The position numbers and the translations under genes are program-made. DNA of 64,000 bases from Rhineura floridana (Eukaryota > Chordata > Lepidosauria > Squamata > Rhineuridae), in contig NC_084482.1 of assembly GCF_030035675.1 (NCBI RefSeq), positions 74,809,120-74,873,119 on the forward strand. The letters run 5' to 3'. The notes beneath the pieces are model-generated. The model was given only the letters and a program-made list of their open reading frames with translations. It was not told the DNA's origin and ran no database searches. Of this stretch, positions 54,085 to 64,000 are shown piece by piece; positions within the stretch are counted from its first letter, which is position 1, and each line of letters starts with the position of its first letter.

Positions 54085-54297
54085 ATCTCATTCATTCATT
54101 CTCAACCTTTCCTCCCAAGAGCTCAAGGCAACACACACAGTTCTCCCCCTCCCCAGTTTTTATCTGTGAGGCAGGTCATTTTGCGCAGTAGGTTAGGCTG
54201 AGAGATAGTGACAGCACCATGGTTGAGAGGGGATTTGAACCTGGATCTCCTGAGTCCAGGTTCAACACTCTAGCCTCTACGCCACACTGGCTCTATT
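54085..54297 (-). mobile_element. tRNA-derived SINE with L2-type tail, reversed
   Basis: On the minus strand: a tRNA-like head (GCCAGTGTGGCGTAGAGGCT, B box GGTTCAAATCCCC), body and a tail with CTTGAGCTCTTGGGAGGAAA ending in a GAATGAATGAAT run at 54085-54105. It lies immediately upstream of the ADGRE5 exon 2 acceptor. Confidence 0.75.
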
Positions 54298-54429
54298 GTC
54301 ATGCACATCCCAGACTTCCCAGAATTCATGCACAGAGGGCTCCTTTCCAGAGCTGGGGGAGGTCATTCAGTCCCATCAGGAAATGAATGCTTTGTGGATC
54401 TCACAAATACATCCATCAATATTTCATGG

Positions 54430-54662
54430 AGAATACAACTGTCAATGGCTATTGGACATGATGGCTATGTTCTACCTCCACTGTTGGAGGCAATATGCCT
54501 TTGGATACCAGTTGCTGGGAATCACAAATGGGGAGAGTACTGCTGAGCTCAGGTCCTGCTTGGGAACATTCTATAGGCATCTGGACGGCCACTGTGAGAA
54601 CAGGATGCTGAACTAGATGGGCTACTGGCCTGATCCAACAGGCTGTTCTTAGAGATCATCCC
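54430..54662 (+). mobile_element. CR1 LINE 3' end
   Basis: CTGTCAATGGCTATTGGACA, TGGATACCAGTTGCTGGGAA, AACTAGATGGGCTACTGGCC, TGTTCTTAG end. Same family as 10826-11215. Confidence 0.75.
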
Positions 54663-55653
54663 CCAGCACCCAAGCTTATTTATTGCTTTCATATACTAGC
54701 CTTCAGCTGATATGAATGACAACTCAGCTTCCCAGACCACAAAGGATAACATGGGAATGAATGCTTTGGCAATTGCGAACAGTTTCTTGGAATTTCTTTG
54801 GAGAGCTGGGACACTGGTTGGATGTTATTTCCACTTAGTACAAATGGACAGAAGAAACAACAGACGCCCTGTCTAAATCCAGGACATTTATGGAAGAAAG
54901 AAAGCAAAGATCTGTCATATCACTATGACTGTCCATCAGTAGATGGGCTGGGGGACAGCAGGAGACAACAGAGAAAAAAGTACAAATTTGTGTTTCATCA
55001 AGTGACATTTTTAGAAATTCAGTTCCTCATATTATTAAACCAGGTTGCAATCCCTGGACCTGATTCTGTGGCTGACTCTGAATGAATAGTGAGATAATTT
55101 CCTGTCTGTTATCCAGCAATTATTTCCCTTGACTTGGTTAGCTCTCTTAGAAGCAGCAGTTTCTCAAGGGAGGGTAGTTCTGTGATGCGAGCCAATCTCA
55201 AGTGATGACTTACACAACTGCTAATGCAGATTACAATGGCTCTCATCTTGGCAGCTGACACAGAACAGCTGAGCCAAAGGCCCTCCAGAACAAAAGGCTG
55301 AGACCACAATAGATTCAAGCAAAAACGTTCAGTGGCAAGAGGGTCCAATACTTAGGATTTCATTAAATCATTTTATTCTGGTTATTCCACGGAATGTTTA
55401 TTCATACATTTATAAAAATGTTCCTATAGTGGCTTTTGGCTTAGTGCATTTCAGCTGTGTATACTGCCTTAAAAAGTACAAATAAATACATAGTTTGTCA
55501 CCCAGCAACACTGTTAATAGTACTATGTCAATCTGCCATTGCAGTGTTAATACCACTATAGTAATCTATTGCTTTACAGGGAAGCATTCCCCAATGAGCA
55601 TATTTAGGATCATAGGTCAGGATCCTACAAGCTACTACAAGCTACCTTAGGTG

Positions 55654-55657
<4 letters not shown>

Positions 55658-55704
<47 letters not shown>
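55658..55704 (+). repeat. (CT)n microsatellite
   Basis: About 23 uninterrupted CT units. Confidence 0.97.
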
Positions 55705-55707
<3 letters not shown>

Positions 55708-56939
55708 GAATTTTGGATGTTTCTCCCCTTTAATGGCAGATCGTTACATAATATTACAAATTCTTTTGAGTCACCTGAATGTTTAAAGTGGCTTGCCTTG
55801 TGACATGGGGTGGGTGAGTGGATGGGTGCAGATTTTCAAGAAGTACAAGTCCTGAGGCCCCTTGGGGACATAGAACTAGCACACAGTTCTTTGGTTCCTT
55901 GAAGGTATTGGAACATAACTTGGTATGATTATCCAGAAAAAAACACATAGGCTTACACATTGGTCTCTGACCTGGAGTTGTGGGAGAGGAGGCTGTTTCA
56001 GTTCCAGAGAAGAAGCATCTCTTATAGATATTTAAAGATGGCTGGGATTTTAAGAATGTTTAAGGGCATGAGGCATATTTCTTTACATTAAAAAAGAGTA
56101 ACTAAAAATGTTAACAGATGGTTGTGATTTTATTTTATTTTGGTAGCTGTCTGTTGCATTTCTTGATTCTACTTTTAAAAACATCCTAACATTTACAAAC
56201 ATTGTGCTAAAAAAATGTTTTTATTTCTTTGCATGTGTCAAATTTTTATTCATTGTATTACAATTCAATCAACAAGACATCTGCACATACAACAGGTTCT
56301 TAATTCATACATATCCAACAACAGTTTTTCTTCTACTAGAACCAATGTACAACTTGAGGTCCAATTGTATGTGCAGGATAATAACCAATATAAGCAGTGG
56401 TTAATTTCTAAGCAGTGGTTTCTAGTCTTCAACCCATCTGCAAGTCACACCTGTGCACCTAGAAGTCAACATGCAAGACGGACCAGAGGAGAAGGCTGTG
56501 GTTATATAGTGGTACATGAAATGCTGCCTGCAAGGGCTCATAGGTACTTTCTACATTATCATTATTTCACAGATTCTGGCACTCAGCTCTGGTTCAGATT
56601 AAGTCCTGAATATGTGTCAATACAAAAGTTATATGAACACATTACAGAAGTTTGCTTAGCCAAGCCTGGGAGTGCAAAGGAAAGCGGCAAAATCCTGTAC
56701 CAATATTAAAAGCTAAGTTGACGCAGACAGGCAGACATTTTTATACTTAGCCCCTGGAAGCCTAAAGAGCATATTGGCAAGTACAGCCTTTTCTGTCTTA
56801 TGCAACCCAATGAAGAGTTCTATAATACAGAGTTTACCTGCCTTTTTTCCCTCTGCGCTGCTTCCTGTGCATGGCTGAAGCAGAAATTCAAATATATAGT
56901 TACAGAGAAAGCCTAGACCTTTATCATATTCTTTTACAA

Positions 56940-57085
56940 CAGGAGTGAGAAATCTATGGCCCTCCAAATGTTGTTGGACTCCAAATTCCATCAGCCCCAG
57001 CCAACATTCGATACTTGCTTACTTGGAAGTAAGTCATACTGAACTCAGTGGGACTTACTTCTGAGTAGACATGTATAGGCTTGCA
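56940..57085. mobile_element. hAT-type MITE end and adjacent AAGTAAGTC palindrome
   Basis: 56940-57008 shows GGCCCTCCAAATGTTGTTGG and CATCAGCCCCAGCCAAC. 57015-57085 shows CTTGGAAGTAAGTCATACTG and GGGACTTACTTCTGAGTAGA, an inverted pair found widely in reptile DNA (also weakly near 23930-24000). Confidence 0.55.
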
Positions 57086-58739
57086 TTGTATTTTTTTTCT
57101 TCCAAGCACAATTTATTCCAAACACATCTTTTATGACTCCCACGAAGGGAACTTCCAAATTAAAAATAAAATAAATATTACGGGAGAGTCAGTCAAATTT
57201 TCAGATACTCCTGAGTCTGACCTTATTTTTTCAGACTTCATTACAGATTTCTTCCGTTTTCTTTTTATTAATTTTGATATATAAACATTATTTTTCCATT
57301 TCAAGTATCTTTTAATCTAACTACACTCCAGCCAAGGTTAAGCACTTTTAAGTCCCAGTAACTTCAACTGTAGAGTTAAGCACATGCTTATCTTTCACTG
57401 CATCATGCCCATATTTTGTGACTCAGATGTCTTATCAGTCACATTACTTGGGCATCCTTTCATATTATCATCAAGGTTCTGTAACGTATTTTTAAAAACT
57501 TCTGATTTTGCAATAAGATCATCAGCTTTATCTTCTTTTAACTTGTTCTTTCAGCTGCCCATCATATTTTCTCTCTCTCTGTTCTAACTTTTGTTCTAAT
57601 CTTTTCTCCCTCTTATCTGCTTTACAGACTTCTCTCTCCTAGCTTTTAGATAACATTTCAAAAATTATTTGTCAGGGTGTATCTTTTGACTACACAAAGA
57701 AATCTCCAGTTCATTTACCTTGATAGCTATCATACTGCACTACACGGACTATAAAATAACCATATCTTCCCCTGCTATTACTTATGGGAGAGGAAAAAAT
57801 TTCTGTGTTATGGACAGATGCTTTTGTAGATTTATCTGTGCAGAGAGACTTACCTTCATTTTTTATGGTTATTTTTCTGTCACAAAATTCACACAGAAAA
57901 TGTCAAAACATCATCTTCAACTCTGCCATGGAGACTCATCTCTGTGGCTTGATCAGAGGTTGTTAGTTAACACTGGTGATTGTGGTGATGCTTTCTGGAA
58001 TTCGGTTGAACCTAAAAGGCGGCCGAGTGCTATGCTCAATAATGGGAGGGGTGAAGCCCAGTGCTTTGAGTCAGGCCTGAGATAACAATTAGATGTCATA
58101 AGATTCATATTCCTTGCCTGCCTAGTAGATTATCCTTGGCTGCCTTCAAGGTCATGTTATGGAAATCCTTTCAGTTTCTAGATATGACAAATAATCATGC
58201 AAAGGTTCTAAAAGCTTCACACAACAAGATCTACTGCACACTCGAGCATAAACTTAATCAGGGTCAAGGTATTCTTGATGCTCAGCAGAGACATGAAATG
58301 AATGAAATATCAATATTAATATCAATATTTGAGAAAAATGTTGACATTAATATCAGTATTTTTGAGATTTTTTTAAAAAAAAGCTACAAAAAACCCAATC
58401 TGTGAGGACAAAAAAAGGGAATAAATAGGAAATCCGGTGTCAAATTCAAATTTTGCAAAATTTGAGCACATCCTACTGCTCATGGGAAACATTTTATGTA
58501 ACTGAATATCACGTATAATTTAACACTCTAGGATGGTTTAGGCACTCTAAAACTCTCCATGTTCAACATCCCCACTGACACATAAGAAGTAACATCTCAT
58601 CTGGAGTGACCATGCCAACAGGTGCCAATTCCTGGCACTGGCCTGCATGACCAGATTTTGAATTTCCCTCTCCATCACACCCCCATCTGTAAGACAGAGA
58701 GAGTTTGAAACAGGCTTAAAAGTAACCCAGCAGCTGGTT

Positions 58740-58832
58740 AGCCATCTCTCGGGTATACTTTAACTTGGATTCCTGCACTGTGTAGGGGGTTGGACTCGAT
58801 GGCCTTTTGGCCCCTTCCAACTCTAGCAACAA
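58740..58832 (+). mobile_element. CR1-like LINE 3' end
   Basis: GGATTCCTGCACTGTGTAGG, GGGTTGGACTCGATGGCC and CCCTTCCAACTCTAG form a common CR1-type 3' terminus. Confidence 0.55.
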
Positions 58833-60002
58833 TGAGATGCTGGTCAGTCATGCCCCCACCCCCATGTTTGCTCAGTAGCTGCAAACACACTTACACACAG
58901 AGAAAAAAGCCAAAATAACATCAGGCAATACTTTCACCAAAATGGCTTCTATATTCCTTAGAGTATTTCCTCAAAACCACCACCACCACAGCAACACAAT
59001 AAACCAGAGGAGAGGAATCAACATAGCCAACACATCTATCCTATGATCTTTTCTACCCCATACTTGGCAACTGTGATGCTTCCTGAGCACCTAAGATGCT
59101 GCCCAGACTCTTTGTTCCTTGAGACCAGTGAGAGATCTGTATTCTGCCCTCTGCTGCTCTAACAGGAAGCAGACTCTTCCTGGGCCACGCCCCACCTCAG
59201 CCTGCCTAATCACACAGTAAGTATACATTGGAGATCTATCAAAAATATTTAGAACTCATTCAAGCCATAGAGTCAACACCCCTACATCTCTTTCATTGCA
59301 CTGCACAAGTGCACAACAATTTAAGGTAAAACAAGCAAAAAGTTTATTAAGGAGAAGGTTATTAAGGAAAATAAGGGATATATAGAGGATTGAGGAAGAG
59401 ATGATGGCTAACAAACCTATTACATGCACACACACGCAGGAGCACACACACATATACAGAGGAGTTTGAAGTCTAAAGCATAATTGGTTGGTTTAGATTT
59501 CCAGTCCTGGAAATAAGCCCTTGCCAAGATAACAAAACTCCTCGGGATCACTTATGGAGATTGGCCCATCTTATAGAACCAGCCACTTGTGGACATTGAT
59601 CCCCTCTCACAGGTATATCTTCTGTTATAACCTTTGTTGGAAACTCCATCTCCAAGCTCCCCCCTTTCAGTTTCTTTGCCCTCCTCAAAAAACCCTGGGA
59701 ATATGAAAACCCGGCCCTGCCTTTCTACCCCACTCACACAAATATCCAGCATGTCTTCATTTCTAAACAAAGCAACACTATTACTGTTCCTGAAAATAGT
59801 CACTTCATAAGGAATGTCAGAGATGAGAGAATACCTGGGGCTGGCTGAGTCAGATGTAACTCTAGGGCAAACATCTCATATGGTGCATGAAATATAATCA
59901 GGACCCCCTTCCTTCCCTCCCCCAATATAAATTCATTTAAGAATATAACAACATTCAAGTAAGAGTTTTTGAAAGCTAAATAAAGAGAGCAAAACTATAT
60001 AC

Positions 60003-60698
60003 TAGGGGTGAGGAACCTGGGGCCCTCCAGATGTTGTTGGACTCCATTTCCCATAATCCCTAGTGTGATATGTATAAAGTGTGTTGCTTTTGCAGGGTGC
60101 TCAAATTGTGTAGATGTGTGACTTTGTGTAAATGCTGGTTGTTGTTTGGGAGGGGTAAAGATGTAGTTAGTGAAGCAAGGAAAACAAGCTAAAATAGACA
60201 CAAATACCAGGAAACAGGTGCGACAAAGACAGTTTGTGGTTAGGTTCTGCTCTATCTGTTGACAGGGGAGGAGGAAGATATACCAAGGGGGAGGGAGATA
60301 TACCAAATATGGGTAATAATAAATATGAGTATGGGGGAGCTAAAATATGAGTAGTGGGAGATGTAAACAGAGGCGGGACTTCCTGTGACATGAATAGGCG
60401 GCACGGATAGGCTGTAAACCCTGAAGTACTCGACCAATAAGGAAACAGGGGAGGGAACGAAGCGACAGGCTATAGGATAAAAGAACTGTACCAATGTCAC
60501 TTGGGTGTGCCTACCTTGTGGACACCCGCTCTTGCAAGAATGTATAATAAAGCTTTAATACTGCTTCACAAGTGTCTCTGTTGTGGGTCTCTCTTAAAGA
60601 ACCTTTGTTTCTAACACTAGTCGGCATGGCCAATGGCTAGGAATGATGGGAGCTGGAGTTCAGCAACACCTAGAGGGCCAAAGGTTCTCCACACCTGG
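60003..60698. mobile_element. hAT-type MITE split by an LTR
   Basis: The left half 60003-60063 (GAGGAACCTGGGGCCCTCCA) and the right half 60617-60698 (GATGGGAGCTGGAGTTCAGC, GGTTCTCCACACCTG) together give one palindromic MITE. The LTR at 60064-60616 lies between them. Confidence 0.8.
60064..60616 (+). mobile_element. Solo LTR of an endogenous retrovirus-like element
   Basis: The 553-bp unit begins TGTGATATG and ends TTTCTAACA. CTAG flanks it (60060-60063 and 60617-60620). A CCAAT box (60434), a TATA-like ATAGGATAAAAG (about 60472) and AATAAA (60546-60551) give a plus-oriented U3-R-U5. No internal region remains. The 4-bp duplication fits ERV1-like elements. It is younger than the MITE it interrupts. 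Confidence 0.8.
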
Positions 60699-60739
60699 TA
60701 TTATACCATAGGTAAAACTGAGCAATGTACAAAAAGAAA

Positions 60740-61400
60740 AAGTAGGAATCAGAGTCCAGGAAGACTTGGGTAAACATATATGTCTTTACGGGGCAGTTAA
60801 GCTGGTTACTGTCTCGAACCACCTCTCAAGCCACCCAAGGAGGGTATTCCAAAGGGTGGTTACTACCAGCAAGAAAGCTTCCATGCTGTTGCCAGATGCT
60901 GATCTGAAGCCATAGAACATCCAGCAGGATATCCTCAGTTGTCTGCAGCAAGGGGAGGCAGTCTGCTAGGTACCCTGGTCCTAAGGGCTTTAAACAGCAA
61001 TAACGAAATCTTTTTTATTTTATTCCTTACATTTATATCCCACCTTTCCTCCAAGGAGCTCAAGGTGGTGTACATAGCTCTCCCCCTCCTCATTTTATTC
61101 TCACAATGACCCTGTGAGGTAGGCTGAGATAGTGACAGGCCCAAGGTCACCCAGTGAGGTTCATGGCTGAGTGGAGATTCGAACCCTGGACTCCCAGATC
61201 ATAGTCCAGCACCAGAACCATTATATGCTGACTCTGTGGCTGATAGGCAGCCAGTGCATACCTTTCAGCACCAATGTGTTGAGTGCCCCACTGAGTATCC
61301 TGGCAGCTGCATTTTGCACTGGCTAGCACAGTTTACAAATCTGGTGCAAGGGTAGCCCCACATAAAGCATATTACAGTAATCTAGATATGACATAAAAAG
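60740..61400 (-). mobile_element. Reversed LINE fragment interrupted by a SINE
   Basis: GGTACCCTGGTCCTAAGGGC to TTTAAACAGCAATAACG, then after the SINE GATAGGCAGCCAGTGCATAC to GCATATTACAGTAATCTAGA. The order and wording match the reversed LINE regions at 25695-26414 and 47640-47920. Confidence 0.6.
61011..61240 (-). mobile_element. tRNA-derived SINE with L2-type tail, reversed
   Basis: Minus strand: head with ATAATGGTTCTGGTGCTGGA, B box GGTTCGAATCTCC, body GGGTGACCTTGGGCCTGTCA, tail GAGCTCCTTGGAGGAAAGGT GGGATATAAATG plus an A-rich end. Confidence 0.8.
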
Positions 61401-61436
61401 GGATAAAAAGAATAGGGCCACCTCTCAAACACAGAG

Positions 61437-63988
61437 ACATGGAAGTAAACCCCCTAAAAGGAGTGGTCTGGAGATGGGGGGGGTGGATGTCACCCACTCG
61501 TCATGGTCAGATCACTTCCTGGTGAAGTTTAGATTTATGGCTCCAATCCTTCCCTGCAGGGGGTGGACAGATTAAAATGGTCTGGCCCTGGAGACGAATG
61601 GAATCTGCAGGATTCCTAAATGCACTCGGGGAGTTCCCAGTAGATAGAGCAGGTGACCCTGTTGAAGCTCTTGTCACGATGTGGAACAGCGAGGTGCGTC
61701 GGGCTCTTGACACGGTTGCCACCGAGTGCCCTCTCCGGCATTGTGGAGCCCGGTTTGCACCTTGGTACACCAGTGAGCTAAGGGCAATGAAACAGGCTGG
61801 ATTATGGGCAAAGCGCAAGTGGCGAAAGACCTGCTGTGAGGCTGATCGGGCACCAGTAAAACATCATAACCGTGCCTACTGTGTGGCAGTGAGGGCGGCG
61901 AAGAAGGCTCACTTTTCTGCCTCAAGTAGCTGTCCAGTAGAGCTTTTCCATATTGTCAGGGGTCTATTGACATCAACTCCAGGAAATGGAGTTTTAGACC
62001 CTTCGGAGGCCCACTGTGAATTGTTTGCAAGGCACTTTGAGGGTGAAGTTGCTCGCCTCCATAGCAGTCTTGATGCCCCATCCATATCTACTGTAGTCCC
62101 CAGTGAGGTGTCCAGTGCAACGTCTACTGCAACCTCTTGGGAACGGTTTCAGTTGATGTGGCCTGATGACATAGACAAGGTGCTAGCGATGATGCAGCTA
62201 GCAATGTGTCCTCTCAACCCTTGCCCTTCTTGGCTTATTAAAGCTTGCCAAGGGGTTTTGACCGAGTGGATCCAGGGTGTGGTCAACGCATCCTTGCGGG
62301 AGGGAGTGGTTCCAGCCGCCTTGAAAGAGGCGGTGATCCGACCACTCCTGAAAAAGCCCACCCTGGACCCATTGGTTTGTGACAACTACAGCCCGATTTC
62401 AAATATCCCCTTTTTAGGGAAGGTGATTGAGAGGGTTGTGGCTCAGCAATTGCAAGTACTCTTGGATGAAACAGATTATCTTGGCCCATCCCAGTGTGGG
62501 TTCAGGCCTGGTTATGGGACTGAATCAGCCTTGGTTACCCTGGTGGATGACCTTTATCGGGAGGAGGACAGGGGAAATGCGACCCTGCTATTCTTACTTG
62601 ATCTCTCAGTGGCTTTTCATGCCATTGACCATGGTATCCTTCTGGGCCGACTTGGTGAGATCGATATTGTTTTACAGTGATTCCAATCCTATCTCCAAGA
62701 TTGCTGTCAGAGAATAGCATTGGATGACTGTCTTTCTGCCCCCTGGCAGTTGTGCTGTGGGGTGCTGCAGGGTACCATCTTGTCCCCCATGCTGTTTAAC
62801 ATCTATATGAAGCCGTTGGGAGTGGTCATCAGGAGATTTGGGGTGAGGTGTCAGCAGTATGCTGACGATACCCAGCTCTATTTCTCTGTAACATCTGAAT
62901 AGGGAGAGACCGTGCAAGCCCTTGACTGCTGCCTGGACTCGGTGGTGGGCTGGATGAAGGCCAATAAACTGAGTCTGAATCCTTTCAAGATGGAGACACT
63001 GTGGGTTGGTGGTTCCGAGTTTGGATAATTGGTCAGTTGCCTGCTTTGGATGGGGTCATACTCCCTCTGAAAGAGCAGGTTTGTAGTCTGGGGGTGCTCC
63101 TGGATCCATCTTTGTCACTAGAGACCCAGGTGACCTCTGTGGCTAGGAGTGTCTTTTACCAGCTTTGGATGGTAAGACAGCTGTGGCCGTTTCTGGATCG
63201 GGATAGCCTGACCACTGTTGTCCACACACTGGTAACCTCCAGATTGGATTACTGTGGTGTGCTCTATGTGGGGCTGCCTTTGAGGTTGGTCCGGAAGTTG
63301 CAACTGGTGCAAAATGTGGCAGCGAGACTGCTCACTGGGGCAGGGTATTGCCAACATGTCACCCTGCTGCTGAAAGAATTGCACTGGCTGCCCATTTGCT
63401 ATCAGGCCAAGTTCAAGGTTCTAGTTTGGGTGTACAAAGCCCTATACAGCTTGGGACCACGATACTTGAAAGACCATCTTATCTCTTATATACGCAGTCG
63501 ATCACCGCGCTCCGTAGGTGAGGGCCTCCTGCAGATACCATTTTATCAGGACGTCTGTTCTGCACAACATAGGAAACGGACCTTTAGTGGGGTGGCACCT
63601 ACCCTGTGGAATTCCCTCCCCTTAAATATTAGGCAGGCGCCATCTCTGTTATCTTTTCAGCGCCTTTTGAAAACTTTCCTCTTTCAACAAGCCATTTAAG
63701 TTGAGACCTATCCCAGTCTGTGTCTGTGTTGGAATTGCTTTTTAATATGTTTTTTTAAAAACATTTTTTTTAACAATATGTTTTTAACCCTTTTTTAAAG
63801 ATGCCTTTAAAGCTTTTAAAAAAATGTTTTTAAAGTTGTTTTGTTTTAATGTATTTTATGGTCTGTTTTTATGATGTTTTAAAGTGTTTTTAGTGCTTTT
63901 GTTTGCTGCCCTGGGCTCCTGCTGGGATGAAGGGCAGGATATAAATCAAATGACACATAAATAAATAAATAAATAAAATGCAAGAACA
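61437..63988 (+). mobile_element. L2-clade LINE, 5' truncated, degraded ORF2
   Basis: It starts inside the endonuclease end (SWSDHFLVKF at about 61495). The longest intact stretch is 61577-62680, with RT blocks AVIRPLLKKPTLDP, GPSQCGFRPGYGTESAL and LLFLLDLSVAFHAIDHGIL. The catalytic YADDTQLYF is at about 62859-62885. The C-terminal region at 63040-63699 holds RLDYCGVLYVGLPLRLV and LKELHWLPICYQAKFKVLV. TGA at 62678, TAG at 62900, TAA near 63026 and a frame change near 63030 show that it is dead. H replaces the usual D in LSVAFH. The 3' UTR ends GCTCCTGCTGGGATGAAGGG and (AAAT)n. Confidence 0.88.
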
Positions 63989-64000
63989 GTTTCCCTGTAA

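Larger units (their letters stand above)
54663..58735. other. Upstream region of ADGRE5, no exon identified
   Basis: The missing first exon and promoter of ADGRE5 may lie here or further right. I saw a pure (CT)n run at 55658-55704, a MITE piece at 56940-57008 and a palindromic AAGTAAGTC repeat at 57012-57085. Open frames at 56215-56709 and 57720-58085 resemble no family I know. Confidence 0.4.

Noticed and set aside
56215-56709. 164-codon plus-strand open frame
   Set aside because: Low-complexity start, no known domain; it may be an unrecognised repeat, but nothing supports a gene.
57720-58085. 121-codon plus-strand open frame
   Set aside because: No domain, no splice context fitting a gene and no similarity that I recognise.
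58971-59024. Minus-strand MLIPLLWFIVLLWWWWF, considered as the ADGRE5 signal-peptide exon
   Set aside because: Hydrophobic and followed upstream by ETS-like CTTCCTG sites, but every GT inside it would give phase 2, while exon 2 needs phase 1.
61130-61200. tRNA-like B boxes (also near 34520, 52850 and 54235)
   Set aside because: They belong to tRNA-derived SINEs with bodies and tails; no full cloverleaf is present, so they are not tRNA genes.

Overview
The window is vertebrate nuclear DNA, almost certainly from a squamate reptile (lizard or snake). Its genes have long introns with GT-AG boundaries. Its repeats are the squamate mix: a Bov-B (RTE) LINE with a tRNA-derived SINE sharing its 3' tail, CR1 LINEs, L2/L3-type LINEs, hAT-like DNA elements and solo LTRs. 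No bacterial-type operon, CRISPR array or bona fide tRNA/rRNA gene was seen.

Two host genes fill the centre, arranged tail to tail. DDX39A (plus strand) is complete from start to stop: ten coding exons between 11357 and 20010 join in frame to exactly 427 codons plus stop. They encode the DECD-box RNA helicase of mRNA splicing and export. A CpG-rich region with four CCAAT boxes at about 8840-9500 is its likely promoter. ADGRE5 (CD97; minus strand) is an adhesion GPCR. Eighteen exons from 54043 down to 23198 keep a single reading frame: end of the signal peptide, a cysteine-rich segment, three EGF-like exons, a linker, the GAIN domain with an intact GPS cleavage motif, seven membrane segments and a short tail ending ESGM. 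The ATG exon was not found. Human 19p13 has the same convergent ADGRE5/DDX39A pair, which supports both orthology calls. The two proteins have unrelated jobs (nuclear mRNA export; leukocyte adhesion signalling); the link is conserved gene order.

Layout: 1-8840 is repeat-rich and apparently gene-free (Bov-B with a nested SINE, an inverted-repeat element interrupted by a LINE, a solo LTR, a hAT element). 8840-20295 is DDX39A. 20296-20880 is a short intergenic gap. 20880-54043 is ADGRE5 with heavily repeat-filled introns, including a minisatellite with pyrimidine-rich spacers at 34.7-35.5 kb and a 1.3 kb element with 8-bp target duplications at 38.9-40.2 kb. 54044-61430 is repeat-rich DNA that may hide the first ADGRE5 exon and promoter, with a solo LTR nested in a hAT-type element. 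61437-63988 is a 5'-truncated L2-clade LINE.

I found no clearly novel biological system. The most unusual points are the nine-cysteine EGF module of ADGRE5, an in-frame 9-bp coding repeat in its GAIN domain, a possible SINE-tail-derived start codon, SINEs that share a tRNA-derived head but carry different LINE tails, and several well-resolved nested insertions. All calls were made by eye, without alignment software or database search.
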